Origin: UBA6168 sp964573725
GTDB lineage: Bacteria > Bacteroidota > Bacteroidia > Chitinophagales > Saprospiraceae
Length of the DNA stretch: 64,000 bases
Assembly (NCBI GenBank): GCA_964573725.1
Contig: CAZNLJ010000007.1
Coordinates: forward strand, 1 to 64,000
Reading direction: 5' to 3'
The notes under the pieces are model-generated. The model was not told the origin of the DNA. It was given only the letters and a program-made list of their open reading frames with translations, and did not search any database. A program made the position numbers and the translations under genes. This document shows positions 25,547 through 34,944 of the stretch, piece after piece (positions within the stretch are counted from its first letter, which is position 1; each line of letters starts with the position of its first letter).

Positions 25547-27490
25547 ATGGAGCAGGAAACAAATGAAAGGAAGCCCTTGCCGGGAGACCCGAGTCTCCCC
25601 TCGGATGAAATGACCATCGGGGAGCTGATACGGTTGTCGGAAAGCGGGTCCCACCGGTACACGGTGGAGGATTTCTTCCGGCACCCGGAGAAGAGCAGTT
25701 ACCAACTCTCGCCGGACGGCCGCCATTTCTCCTGGTTGGGCCCTTACCAACGTCGGTTGAACCTGTTCGTGCAACCGGTCGGGGGCGGGGAAGCCCGTCG
25801 CCTCAGCACGGTCGAGGATCGGGACATCGCGTGGTACTTCTGGAAGGGGGACGATCGGCTCGTCTATGCCAAGGACGACGGGGGGGACGAGAATTTCCAC
25901 CTGTACACCGTTTCGCTCCAAGGCGGGGAGGTGAGGAAGCTGACGCCTTTCCAAGGAGTCCGCATCAATTTGGTGGACGACCTGGAGGACGTACCCGACC
26001 ACATCGTCATCTCGATGAACCGGAACGACCCTTCTTTTTTCGAGCCTTACCGACTGGATGTCACCACCGGTGCATTGATACAGCTGGCGGAGAACCGGGA
26101 TCCGGAAAACCCCATCGACACCTGGATGACCAATCACGAGGGCGAATTGTGCCTGGCTTCCCGGGTTACCGGCGGCACCAACACGGAACTCCTGTACCGA
26201 CCGCCCGGCGGCACCGAATTCCGGCCCGTCCTGCAGACCGATTTCCGGGAGACGGTCACCCCTTTGTTTTTCGATTTCGATACGCCGTCCGTGGTCTACG
26301 CGGCATCGAACCGGGGGCGTGACAAGCAGGCGATCGTCCGCCTGGACCTGCACACCGGCCGGGAGGTCGGTCCGCCCGTATTTGCCCATCCCGCCGTGGA
26401 TGTGGATACCATGCGGTATTCCCGCCGTCGCCGGGTGCCCACCGTGGTGACCTACCAGACGGAAAAGCGGGAACACCATTTCCTCGACGACACCTACCGA
26501 TCTATTTACGATAAGCTGACAGCGGCACTTCCCGGCTACGAGGTGGCCCTGGTTGGGCGCGACAAGCAGGAGACCAAGTTCATGGTGCGCACCTACAGCG
26601 ACCGTTCATTGGGTGCCTATCATTTCTATGACCATGAGACGGGCGAATTGACCTTGCTGTCGGTGGTCAGTCCCTGGATGGACGAGCAGGACCTGGCCCC
26701 CATGCAGCCGGTCGCCTACGTAAGCCGGGACGGTCTGACGATCCATGGCTACCTGACGTTGCCGTCGGGACCGAAGGTCGGGCCGCAGCCGGTGGTGGTG
26801 CTCCCCCATGGCGGTCCTTGGGTGAGGGACTACTGGGGCTACCACCCGGAAGTACAACTGCTTGCCAGCCGCGGCTATGCCGTGCTGCAGGTGAACTACC
26901 GGGGAAGCACCGGCTACGGCAGGGCGTTCTGGGAAGCCGGGTTCCGGCAATGGGGCCGCCGGATGCAGGATGACATCACCGACGGGGTCTATTGGTTGGT
27001 CGAACAAGGGATCGCCCGTCCGGATGCCGTCGCCATCTACGGCGGCAGCTACGGTGGCTATGCCACCTTAGCCGGCGTCACCTTCACGCCCCAATTGTAC
27101 GCGTGTGCCGTGGATTACGTCGGCGTGTCGAATCTTTTTACCTTCATGAACACCATTCCGCCCTACTGGAAACCTTTCCTGGAGATGATGTACGAGATGG
27201 TAGGGAACCCCGAACTGCACAAGGACGAGATGTATGCGGCGTCCCCGATCTTCCACACCGAAAAAATACGGACCCCCCTGTTTGTCGTACAAGGCGCCAA
27301 CGACCCCCGGGTCAACATAGAGGAGAGCGACCAGATCGTCCGGGCACTGCGTCGCCAGGGTGTTCCGGTTCCCTACCTGGTGAAATACGACGAAGGGCAC
27401 GGATTTCGAAACGAGGAGAACAAGTTCCAATTCTATAAGGCGATGCTCGGTTTTCTGGCCAGGCATATGCCGGGGTCGTCCGACAAGTAG
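25547..27490 (+). CDS. S9-family (prolyl-oligopeptidase-type) serine peptidase
   Basis: A 647-residue protein. An N-terminal beta-propeller (about 40-390) precedes an alpha/beta-hydrolase domain. The catalytic triad is visible: Ser501 in GGSYGGYA, Asp586 in GANDPRV and His618 in DEGHGF. The VVLPHGGPWVRD oxyanion-side motif and QVNYRGSTGYG are also typical of the acylaminoacyl-peptidase/dipeptidyl-peptidase branch. No signal peptide is present, so it is predicted to be cytosolic, unlike many exported Bacteroidota S9 enzymes. It is convergent with the efflux-adaptor gene and separated from it by a perfect hairpin. Confidence 0.93.
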   Translation: MEQETNERKPLPGDPSLPSDEMTIGELIRLSESGSHRYTVEDFFRHPEKSSYQLSPDGRHFSWLGPYQRRLNLFVQPVGGGEARRLSTVEDRDIAWYFWKGDDRLVYAKDDGGDENFHLYTVSLQGGEVRKLTPFQGVRINLVDDLEDVPDHIVISMNRNDPSFFEPYRLDVTTGALIQLAENRDPENPIDTWMTNHEGELCLASRVTGGTNTELLYRPPGGTEFRPVLQTDFRETVTPLFFDFDTPSVVYAASNRGRDKQAIVRLDLHTGREVGPPVFAHPAVDVDTMRYSRRRRVPTVVTYQTEKREHHFLDDTYRSIYDKLTAALPGYEVALVGRDKQETKFMVRTYSDRSLGAYHFYDHETGELTLLSVVSPWMDEQDLAPMQPVAYVSRDGLTIHGYLTLPSGPKVGPQPVVVLPHGGPWVRDYWGYHPEVQLLASRGYAVLQVNYRGSTGYGRAFWEAGFRQWGRRMQDDITDGVYWLVEQGIARPDAVAIYGGSYGGYATLAGVTFTPQLYACAVDYVGVSNLFTFMNTIPPYWKPFLEMMYEMVGNPELHKDEMYAASPIFHTEKIRTPLFVVQGANDPRVNIEESDQIVRALRRQGVPVPYLVKYDEGHGFRNEENKFQFYKAMLGFLARHMPGSSDK

Positions 27491-27502
27491 GGTTGGAAAC
27501 AT

Positions 27503-27534
27503 ACCGGGGGCGTGGCAAGCGCCACGCCCCCGGT
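27503..27534. terminator. Perfect 14-bp hairpin between convergent genes
   Basis: The arms 27503-27516 and 27521-27534 are perfectly complementary around an AAGC loop. It lies between the stops of two convergent genes. There is no T-run on either side, so termination is inferred from stem strength and position. Confidence 0.6.
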
Positions 27535-27614
27535 GACCCGGGCGAGGGTCTGGTGCGAGGAAAACCGTCCGGGATCCCGACGATCGAAGTCTTTGTCCGG
27601 ACCGATGGCTGCGT

Positions 27615-29024
27615 TCAATCCTCTTCTTTTTCCTCCGTTTCCGACGACTTTTCCTTCTTTTCGGAACGATAGACGCGGTCTCCCTCCTTGAGGTCCTTGG
27701 ACACCGCGGCATAAGGGCCGGTGACGACCGTTTCCCCTTCCGAGAGTCCTTCGAGGATATGAATGAAGTCATTGTCCTGGATACCGGTCGTCACGGCCCG
27801 AAGGTCCACGGTATCGGCATCCGTGTAGACGAAGACAATTTCCTGGACGTCATCACGGACAGAGGAGCGGATACCTTCCCTGTCGTCCTGTTCCCCGACC
27901 ACATCCGACTTGTCCCTGGTCCCGACCGCCTGGATGGGAATGCACACCACGGACTCGGCGGTTTGGGTGTAGATTTCCACGGCGGCGGACATACCGGGTC
28001 GGAAAGGGAAGGGCTTTCCGGGAAGGATAAGGTCCTGGTAGGAAGCGGGATCGATATCGATGGTAATGACGAAATTGGTTACCTGGTCCGTCGTCAGGTT
28101 GACCACTCCGGCGGCAGTACCTCCGGTGGCGATATTGGCGGTATGGGCGATTTCCACCACGGTGCCTTTGAATACCCGGTTGAGGTACGCATCGATATCG
28201 ATATCGACGGATTGCCCGAGGGAAATCCGGGGCAGGTCGTTTTCCGTGACCTCCACCTGGACCTCCATTTCCTGGAGGTCGGCGATACGGAGGATCTCGG
28301 TACCGGCCATCATGGAGGTCCCAACCACCCGTTCCCCTTTTTCCACATTGAGTTTGGAGATGATACCGCCCATGGAAGCGTAGATGGTCGTCCGCTTGAG
28401 GGAAGTGCTCAATTCCTTGAGGGTCGCCTCGGCGCTCTTGATTTGGAATTCCGCGGAGCGGGCGCTTTGCTGGGCGGACCTGACATTGGCTTCCGAGGCA
28501 TTGAGGTTGGACTCCAGGCTGCGGACATTGGTTTGGGAGGATTCGAATTCCTGTTCCGAGATGACCCCTTCCTGGAAGAGTCTTTCATTGCGGCGATGGA
28601 TATCGCGGGCATTGGTGAGCTGGGCCTGGACCTGTTCGACCTGGGCTTTGGCGGATTCCACCTGGGAGAGGGCATTGGCGAGGGAGGCTTTGGCGCCGTT
28701 GACCCCAGCCTGGGCCCTTTCCACCTGGGAGTCATAGGCTTCCGGGTCGACGCGGGCCAGCACTTGTCCGCTACGGACACTATCCCCTTCGCGGACGAAC
28801 AGTTCCACGATTTCTCCGGACACATCGGAGCTGATTTTCACTTCCGTCTTGGGGAACACCTTTCCGCTGGCCTTCACGGTTTCGCGGATGGTCCGCTTGG
28901 CGGCCTGTTCGGTCTGGACGGGTTCTCCTTTCGGACTGTTCTTGTTTTTTACGACGACGGCGGTCACGAGGATCGCGGCCAGGGCCAGCAGGGAGAAAAA
29001 CAGGGTACGCTTGTTCTTTTTCAT
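27615..29024 (-). CDS. Periplasmic adaptor (membrane-fusion protein) of a tripartite efflux system
   Basis: A 469-residue protein with one N-terminal membrane anchor (about 7-25). The order is lipoyl half (VKASGKVFPKTEVKISSDVSGEIVELFVREGD), a long alanine- and glutamine-rich coiled-coil hairpin (about 95-205), the second lipoyl half with KRTTIYASMGGIISKL, the beta-barrel, and a membrane-proximal domain. The order matches MacA-type adaptors. The tail is highly charged (EKKEKSSETEEKEED). It lies 54 bases downstream of the TolC-family gene. No inner-membrane pump (MacB or RND) is in the window, so its energy source is unknown. Confidence 0.9.
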   Translation of the reverse strand: MKKNKRTLFFSLLALAAILVTAVVVKNKNSPKGEPVQTEQAAKRTIRETVKASGKVFPKTEVKISSDVSGEIVELFVREGDSVRSGQVLARVDPEAYDSQVERAQAGVNGAKASLANALSQVESAKAQVEQVQAQLTNARDIHRRNERLFQEGVISEQEFESSQTNVRSLESNLNASEANVRSAQQSARSAEFQIKSAEATLKELSTSLKRTTIYASMGGIISKLNVEKGERVVGTSMMAGTEILRIADLQEMEVQVEVTENDLPRISLGQSVDIDIDAYLNRVFKGTVVEIAHTANIATGGTAAGVVNLTTDQVTNFVITIDIDPASYQDLILPGKPFPFRPGMSAAVEIYTQTAESVVCIPIQAVGTRDKSDVVGEQDDREGIRSSVRDDVQEIVFVYTDADTVDLRAVTTGIQDNDFIHILEGLSEGETVVTGPYAAVSKDLKEGDRVYRSEKKEKSSETEEKEED

Positions 29025-29078
29025 GAAATGGAGGATATTCGGATGTGGAAGAAAGTCGGTGAAAGGACAGGGGAGGGC

Positions 29079-30545
29079 TTAATCCAGGCGGATTTCCTTA
29101 CCCAGGTAGAAATCGATGATCTTGAGGCGGAACAGGTAATCGTATTTTGAGATGGTCTGGTTGATCCGGGCGATGTCGTAAGTATTTCGGGCGGTGAGCA
29201 ATTGGAGATTGTTGATGGCCCCGAGGCGGAAACGTTTGTCGGCATTTTCGAAGGCGGCGGCGGCAGCCTGGACGGCGGTGGAGGCCGCTTCGAATGCCCG
29301 TTTGCCGGCGCGGGCATTGGCGAGCGCCTGCTGGATATCGTTCTTGAGTTGTTGTTTGGTCAGGTCGCTGGAAATTCTTGCATTTTGGACACCGAGGGTA
29401 GCCCTTTGCACGCCGATCCGGTTGATGCTGTTGTTGTAGATGGGAACCCGCAGGCTGAGGCCGATGCTTTGGCCGAAGTTTTCCCGGATCTGGTTGAAGT
29501 ACGGGTCTTCCTTGAAGGTCAGCTCCTGGGAGGGGATGAGGATTTCCTGTTCCACGCCGTTCCAGATGATATTTTGGGAAATCAGCGTCGGCAGGATTTG
29601 GTCGATGCTACGGGCGGCACTGGACCAGCGCGAATCAATGCCGGCGAACAGGACGATGGAGGGATAGAGGCTGCCCTTGGCGATATCCACACCGAGGGCG
29701 GCGCTGTTCATCCGGTATTCATTGGCCTTGATCTGGGGTTGGTTGCCGAGGGCGGCCTGGTAGAGCTCCGGGAAGCTCAATGCATCCGCATCGGTTTCAC
29801 TGGTGATGTCGGCCGGTGGGGGGGCCACGTCGAAATCGCTGTCCGCGTCGAGTTGCATCAGCAATTTCAGGTTGAGGAGGCTGATCTCGATTTGGTTGCG
29901 CGCCTGGATGATGGTTTGGTCGTCATTGGCGATTTGTGCCAGCACATCCAGCCGGTCATTGGCGGGAAGACGACCGGTTTCGATGAGTTTGTCCGTTTGT
30001 TCGAGTTGTTCGACCGAGAGGGTCCGGCGGGCGAGTGCATTTTCCAATTGTTCCTTGGACATCAGCACCTGGAGGTAAGCGTTGGCGATGCTGAGAGCGA
30101 TATTGTTGAAGGTGGCGGCGACGTCCTCCTGCGCAGCCCGGAGGTCCAGGCCGCTTTGCTGGATCCGGTTGTTGATTTGTCCGCCCGAGTAGAGCGGTAC
30201 GCTCATGTTGATCGAAATATTGTTGAAATTGATCCGTTGGTTGTCGAAACTGTTGGTGGTGGGGTCGATGGTCCGGCCGAACTGGGAGCCGCCGGTGGCG
30301 GAACCGCTGAGGTTGGGCAGGCGGGACCGCTTGTTCAGTTGTTCGTTCAGTCCCGCCAGGGCGACCGTATTCTGCGCCTGTTGGAGCGTCAGGTTGTTCG
30401 TGCCGGCGTAAGCGATGCACTGTTGGAGGGACCACTGGCCCTGTGCGGCCAGGGGGAAGCCCCATCCGGCCGCTAGGAGGAAAGCGCAGGCAGGCAACAA
30501 GGAAAAGTGGCGGCGAAAGGATAAGAATCGGAACTGCATCAGCAT
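29079..30545 (-). CDS. TolC-family outer-membrane efflux protein
   Basis: A 488-residue protein from 30545 (MLMQFRF; 30539 is equally possible). It has a signal peptide ending near LAAQGQ, then the TolC start WSLQQCIAYAGTNNLTLQQAQ and two related halves of long helices and strands, with SVPLYSGGQINNRIQQ and LRVPIYNNSINRIGVQRA as the matching strand-to-helix transitions. It forms the outer-membrane channel for the downstream adaptor. A near-consensus TATCCTTG at 30558-30565 on the minus strand, with a TTTT box 21 bases further up, supports a start near 30545 rather than the ATG at 30602. Confidence 0.92.
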   Translation of the reverse strand: MLMQFRFLSFRRHFSLLPACAFLLAAGWGFPLAAQGQWSLQQCIAYAGTNNLTLQQAQNTVALAGLNEQLNKRSRLPNLSGSATGGSQFGRTIDPTTNSFDNQRINFNNISINMSVPLYSGGQINNRIQQSGLDLRAAQEDVAATFNNIALSIANAYLQVLMSKEQLENALARRTLSVEQLEQTDKLIETGRLPANDRLDVLAQIANDDQTIIQARNQIEISLLNLKLLMQLDADSDFDVAPPPADITSETDADALSFPELYQAALGNQPQIKANEYRMNSAALGVDIAKGSLYPSIVLFAGIDSRWSSAARSIDQILPTLISQNIIWNGVEQEILIPSQELTFKEDPYFNQIRENFGQSIGLSLRVPIYNNSINRIGVQRATLGVQNARISSDLTKQQLKNDIQQALANARAGKRAFEAASTAVQAAAAAFENADKRFRLGAINNLQLLTARNTYDIARINQTISKYDYLFRLKIIDFYLGKEIRLD

Positions 30546-30659
30546 TGAATTTGAAGGCAAGGATAGGCTACTGGGGAGTTTTGGTGAAAATAATTCTATC
30601 AAGGACCATTCCCGTCGGATGAACGGTAGGATTCCCCGGCTGCGGTGGGGGTGGCGCTA

Positions 30660-31634
30660 TCAGGAACCGGCGCGGGTCCTTAACCACCGGAGCAGCGCCT
30701 GGGTCGGGAGCCTGGCCACCGAATCCGGCAAGGCGACCGATTCCCCGACGGCCATATCTATGGCGACCGGGGGCGCGCCGCTTCCGGATCCGGAAGACAG
30801 CACGAGGAAGCGGTTGTTCCGCGCGCCGGCCGGCAGTTGCGGCACCAGGCGGCGGGGTTGCTCGAACAGGACGGACAAGGTAGGGCTGCCGGATACCGGG
30901 TCGAAGCCGGTGAGGACGGCGTGGTAGCGGTTGCCGTCCGGGTAGGAGGGTAGCAGGAAGAGGTCGGCGGGATAGCGGTCGTCGAGCCGGTAGGTAGCGA
31001 GCGGGGGCAGATAAGTCGGCGTCCCTCCCGTAGTCAGGTCGGCGACAAAAGACCCCGAACTTCCCATCCAGCCGACCAGGTATTGTTCCCAGACCTCCAG
31101 GCGCGTGAGGTTGCCGTCGGCGGCATCCGCTGCAGCCCAGTCGGCCGGAACCGGCGGGAAAAAGGGGCCGGACAGGGAGCGGGCGGCCAGGTCGACCACG
31201 AAAAATCGGTCCGTACCGCGAACCGCCAGTTTTCCCACGACGTGGTTGTAGTTTACCTGGGCGAGAAAATAGGGGAAATCCGGACCGGACAAGGCCGGAA
31301 GCGGCATCTCGAGCACCGGCCGGCACGCCTCGTCATCCAGGACGGAGAGCAAACGATGGGCGGCGGTTCCCGCCTCATCCCCATCCCGGTATTCCCGCAC
31401 CAGGACGACCGTCCCGTAGGGATGGGAATGGAAGTAATTTCCCTCCAGCAAGCCCGAATCCGGGCGGCAGGGGTCGGGGACAGGCAAGGAATCCCGAATC
31501 GGGGGCGGCGGGATGCCGGCGGCAGGAGCCGGCGGGGAGGAAACCGGGTCGGTGCAGTACAGGACCGTCCCGGCCATCCAGCAGCAAAGCAAAAGGTGGC
31601 CCAAGGTGCGGGGAATCGATGGGGTGCGGGTCAT
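30660..31634 (-). CDS. Putative lipoprotein of unknown function
   Basis: A 324-residue protein from 31634 (MTRTPSI). The hydrophobic head ends in VLYC, a possible lipobox. The mature part starts with a proline-rich linker (SSPPAPAAGIPPPPIRD). The body is beta-rich with repeated hydrophobic strands and may be a beta-propeller-like fold (FPYFLAQVNYNHVVGKL, RFFVVDLAARSL, GSFVADLTTGG). No family is recognised. Its start overlaps the upstream stop as ATGA at 31631-31634, so it is coupled to the membrane-protein gene. Confidence 0.7.
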   Translation of the reverse strand: MTRTPSIPRTLGHLLLCCWMAGTVLYCTDPVSSPPAPAAGIPPPPIRDSLPVPDPCRPDSGLLEGNYFHSHPYGTVVLVREYRDGDEAGTAAHRLLSVLDDEACRPVLEMPLPALSGPDFPYFLAQVNYNHVVGKLAVRGTDRFFVVDLAARSLSGPFFPPVPADWAAADAADGNLTRLEVWEQYLVGWMGSSGSFVADLTTGGTPTYLPPLATYRLDDRYPADLFLLPSYPDGNRYHAVLTGFDPVSGSPTLSVLFEQPRRLVPQLPAGARNNRFLVLSSGSGSGAPPVAIDMAVGESVALPDSVARLPTQALLRWLRTRAGS

Positions 31635-32086
31635 TTCCTTCTTTTTCGGATCTTTGGTTGGTTCCATTCCTCACGTTGGGCGAAGTCGACCACCCTGCGC
31701 ATGAAGGTGACCATGGAGATGAACACCAGGTAGCCGATGGTCAGGACGATGTAGATCCACCGGTAGGAACCCGCCTCCCGCATCGGCAGGGACGAGAAGA
31801 GGTAAGCCAGCAAGCCCGACGACACGGCGACACCGGAGAAGCAGAGTATGGAGCGGGACCAATAGCGGTCCATGTCATCGGACTGCAGGCAAAGCACCGC
31901 ATTGGCGGCGGCAAAGAACAACAGGAAGGAGGCGGCGACCGTCCAGGGGAAGCGTGCTTCGACCGCCATCCCGGCGGAACGGGCGAACACCGCCAGGACA
32001 TTGACCAGCAGCACCGCCGCCAGGATGACGACGGCCTGGTTGACCGGATCCTTGGCTTTGTTCATCAGGTTGTTGGATGCAGGCAT
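31631..32086 (-). CDS. Small polytopic membrane protein of unknown function
   Basis: A 151-residue protein with four predicted membrane segments: about 15-33 (VVILAAVLLVNVLAVF), 42-60, 76-94 and 107-127. It starts at 32086 (MPASNNL) with an internal alternative MNKAKD. The C-terminus is basic (RRVVDFAQREEWNQPKIRKRRK). Loops contain LQSDDMDRYWSRS. It lies 49 bases after rimO and is coupled to the lipoprotein gene. No function is recognised. Confidence 0.7.
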   Translation of the reverse strand: MPASNNLMNKAKDPVNQAVVILAAVLLVNVLAVFARSAGMAVEARFPWTVAASFLLFFAAANAVLCLQSDDMDRYWSRSILCFSGVAVSSGLLAYLFSSLPMREAGSYRWIYIVLTIGYLVFISMVTFMRRVVDFAQREEWNQPKIRKRRK

Positions 32087-32135
32087 AAGACGTAGGAGTT
32101 TTGGAAAGTGGTCGATGGCGCGGACGGCGGCATGA

Positions 32136-33452
32136 TCAGGCGCCGACGATTTCACCGAACAGGTCGAATTCCGCCGCTTCCGTGATCCGGACCTGGGCGA
32201 AATCGCCGATTCGGACAAAATGGCGGGTAGCGTCCACCAGTACCTCGTTATCCACTTCCGGCGAATCGAATTCCGTTCGACCTATGAAATAGCCACCCTC
32301 CTTGCGGTCGAACAGCACCCGGAATACCTTTCCCACCTTCGCTTCATTGCTCCGGTAGGAAATTTCCTGTTGGATTTCCATCAGCTGTTGGGCGCGTTCC
32401 GCCTTGACCAATGCCGGGACATCGTCCTCCAGGTCGAATGCGGCCGTTTGTTCCTCGTGCGAATATTGGAAGACTCCGAGGCGTTCGAAGGACATATCCC
32501 GGACAAAGGAGCAGAGCGCTTCGAAATCCGCCTCCGTTTCACCCGGAAAGCCGACCAGCATGGTGGTGCGCAGGGCGATACCGGGAACCAACCGGCGGGC
32601 CGTTTCGAGCAGTTCGATGGTTTCCGCGCGGGTTATTTGGCGGTGCATGCGGGACAGCATCCGGTCGGAAGCATGTTGGAGGGGGATGTCCAGGTAATTG
32701 CAGACTTTCGGCAAGGCGGCCATGGCATGGAAGACCTCCAGCGGAAAGCGGGAAGGGTAGGCGTAATGGAGCCGGATCCATTCGATACCTTCCACGGCGG
32801 ACAGGGCTTCCAGCAGCTCGGGCAGCGCCCTTTTCCGATAGCGGTCCAGGCCGTAGTAGGTAAGTTCCTGGGCGATCAGCATGATTTCCCGGACACCTTG
32901 GCGGGCGAGGAAAGTGGCTTCCCGGACCAGTTCCTCCAGAGGTTTCGAGACATGCTTACCCCGCATCAGCGGGATGGCGCAAAAGGAGCAGGTGCGGTTG
33001 CAGCCTTCCGACACCTTGAGATAGGCATAGTGGGGCAAGGTGGAGATCAGGCGTTCGCCGATCAGTTCCTGGCGGTAATCCACCTGGAATCGGGCGAGCA
33101 GGGCCGGCAGGTCCATGGTGCCGAACCAGGCGTCCACTTCCGGGATTTCCCGTTCGAGGTCGTCCCGATACCGTTGGGAAAGGCAGCCGGTGACGTAGAG
33201 CTTGTCGAGTTCGCCCTGTTGCCGGAGTTGGGCGTATTCAAGGATGGTGTCGATGCTTTCCTGCTTGGCGACATCGATGAAGCCACAGGTATTGACCACG
33301 ACGATGTTGGCGTCCTCGTCGCGGCTGTCATGTACGACCCGGTAGTCGGCGGCCCGGAGTTGGGTGATGATGTTCTCGCTGTCGACCAGGTTCTTGGAAC
33401 AGCCCAGGGTGACGACATTGACCTTGTCCTGCCGTTTGGATTTTGTCTTCAT
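32136..33452 (-). CDS. rimO: Ribosomal protein S12 methylthiotransferase RimO
   Basis: A 438-residue radical-SAM enzyme that methylthiolates an aspartate of ribosomal protein S12. The N-terminal UPF0004 domain has Cys18 (TLGCSKNLVDSE, the RimO form), Cys56 and Cys90 for the auxiliary cluster. The radical-SAM cluster cysteines are Cys151, Cys155 and Cys158 in CNRTCSFCAIPLMRG. The C-terminal TRAM domain contains VLFDRKEGGYFIGRTEFDSPEVD. The SKNLVDSE sequence separates it from MiaB. Its ATG overlaps the CCA-enzyme stop (33449-33452). Confidence 0.97.
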   Translation of the reverse strand: MKTKSKRQDKVNVVTLGCSKNLVDSENIITQLRAADYRVVHDSRDEDANIVVVNTCGFIDVAKQESIDTILEYAQLRQQGELDKLYVTGCLSQRYRDDLEREIPEVDAWFGTMDLPALLARFQVDYRQELIGERLISTLPHYAYLKVSEGCNRTCSFCAIPLMRGKHVSKPLEELVREATFLARQGVREIMLIAQELTYYGLDRYRKRALPELLEALSAVEGIEWIRLHYAYPSRFPLEVFHAMAALPKVCNYLDIPLQHASDRMLSRMHRQITRAETIELLETARRLVPGIALRTTMLVGFPGETEADFEALCSFVRDMSFERLGVFQYSHEEQTAAFDLEDDVPALVKAERAQQLMEIQQEISYRSNEAKVGKVFRVLFDRKEGGYFIGRTEFDSPEVDNEVLVDATRHFVRIGDFAQVRITEAAEFDLFGEIVGA

Positions 33453-34882
33453 GAAGGTATTTCTTCGTTGTCGGCAATGGAGGCCTGTAGCAACTGCCGG
33501 GGTTCCAGGCCCATCCGGGCGCCGGTGTCCAGCATGAAGCGGTAGGCATCCTCGAACGTGTTGCGCACGGTACCGTCGAGGATCGCTTCCCGGATAGCGT
33601 TCTTGATGGTGCCCACTTCCCGGGAGGGTGACAGTCCGAACGTCACCATGATATCGATCCCGGAGACGGGCGGTTGCCAGTTCCGGATGCGGTCGGTTTC
33701 CTCCACGGCGACCAGCCGTTGGCGGAGATATTCGTAATCGCGCAGGTATCGTTTGACCTTGTGGTCGTTCTTGGAAGTGATATCCGCTTCGACCAGCAGC
33801 ATGAGGGAGTCGATATCATCCCCGCAATCGAAGAGGAGCCTGCGTACGGCGCTGTCCGTAATTTCCTCTTTGGTCAGGGCGATGGGCCGAAGGTGCAGGA
33901 GGACCATTTTCTGGACGAACTTCATGTGTTCGTTCAAGGGGAGCCGGAGTTTCTTGAAAATCCGCGGGACCATCGCGGCGCCGAGGTGTTCATGGCCGTG
34001 GAAGGTCCAGCCCTCTTGGGGCGAGAACCGTTTGGTGGGCGGTTTGGCGATGTCGTGGAGCAGGGCGGCCCAGCGGAGCCAGATATCGTCGCTTTTCCGG
34101 CAGAGGTTGTCCAGGACCTGGAGTGTATGGAAGAAATTGTCCTTGTGGGCGATGCCGTCCCGTTTCTCCACGCCGTGGAGCGCCTGCAGTTCGGGGAGGA
34201 CCAGTTCCAGCAGGCCAGTTTCGAAGAGCAGCCGGAAGCCGACGGAGGGGACGGGAGCGGCCATGATCTTCTCCAGTTCCGTGGTGATGCGTTCCTGGGA
34301 GACGATATGGATTCGATTGCGGAAGCGGGCGATGGCCTTAAGCGTATCCGGTTCGACCTGGAAATCGAGTTGGGTGGCGAAGCGGATGGCGCGCATCATG
34401 CGGAGCGGATCGTCGGCGAAAGTCTTACCCGGGTCGGTGGGGGTTATGAGGATTTTTTGTTCGAGGTGGCGCAATCCGTCGAAAGGGTCCACCAGGCGGC
34501 CGAAATCCGCTTCGTTCAAGCTGAGGGCCATGGCGTTGATGGTGAAATCGCGGCGCACCTGGTCATCCGCGAGGGTACCGGGCTGGACATCCGGTTTGCG
34601 GCTGTCGTGCCGGTAGCTTTCCTTTCTGGCGCCCACGAACTCGACCTCGATGTCCCGGAAGCGGAGCATGGCCGTCCCGAACCGGCTGTAGAAGGCGACG
34701 CGAGGCCGGGGGTAGAGAAGCGAGGCGGTAGTCTGGGCGAGACGGATGCCGTCACCGATGCAGACGATATCGATATCCTTGGTGGGCCGGGCCAGCAGGC
34801 GGTCCCGGACATAGCCGCCGACGACATAGGCGTCCACCCCCATTTGGCGGGCCGCTTCGGCGACCCGTCGGAACAGGTCCAT
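33449..34882 (-). CDS. cca: CCA tRNA nucleotidyltransferase with HD domain
   Basis: A 477-residue protein from ATG 34882; a GTG at 34909 would add nine residues that may be real. It is a class II nucleotidyltransferase: VVGGYVRD and the carboxylates Asp36 and Asp38 (KDIDIV) in the head, then RRDFTINAMAL, LVDPFDGLRHL and DPLRMMRAIRFATQL, which recognise the nucleotide and primer. An HD domain follows (NFFHTLQVLDNL, WAALLHDIAKP). It adds or repairs the CCA end of tRNA; a polyadenylating role is possible. The frame stays open to 35506, but that part lies opposite dusB and is not coding. It is coupled to rimO. Confidence 0.93.
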   Translation of the reverse strand: MDLFRRVAEAARQMGVDAYVVGGYVRDRLLARPTKDIDIVCIGDGIRLAQTTASLLYPRPRVAFYSRFGTAMLRFRDIEVEFVGARKESYRHDSRKPDVQPGTLADDQVRRDFTINAMALSLNEADFGRLVDPFDGLRHLEQKILITPTDPGKTFADDPLRMMRAIRFATQLDFQVEPDTLKAIARFRNRIHIVSQERITTELEKIMAAPVPSVGFRLLFETGLLELVLPELQALHGVEKRDGIAHKDNFFHTLQVLDNLCRKSDDIWLRWAALLHDIAKPPTKRFSPQEGWTFHGHEHLGAAMVPRIFKKLRLPLNEHMKFVQKMVLLHLRPIALTKEEITDSAVRRLLFDCGDDIDSLMLLVEADITSKNDHKVKRYLRDYEYLRQRLVAVEETDRIRNWQPPVSGIDIMVTFGLSPSREVGTIKNAIREAILDGTVRNTFEDAYRFMLDTGARMGLEPRQLLQASIADNEEIPS

Positions 34883-34944
34883 TTCGTCCGGCTGAATTGA
34901 AAAAACCACGTCGGCGGAGAAACTAAGCGATGAAAGAAAACAGG

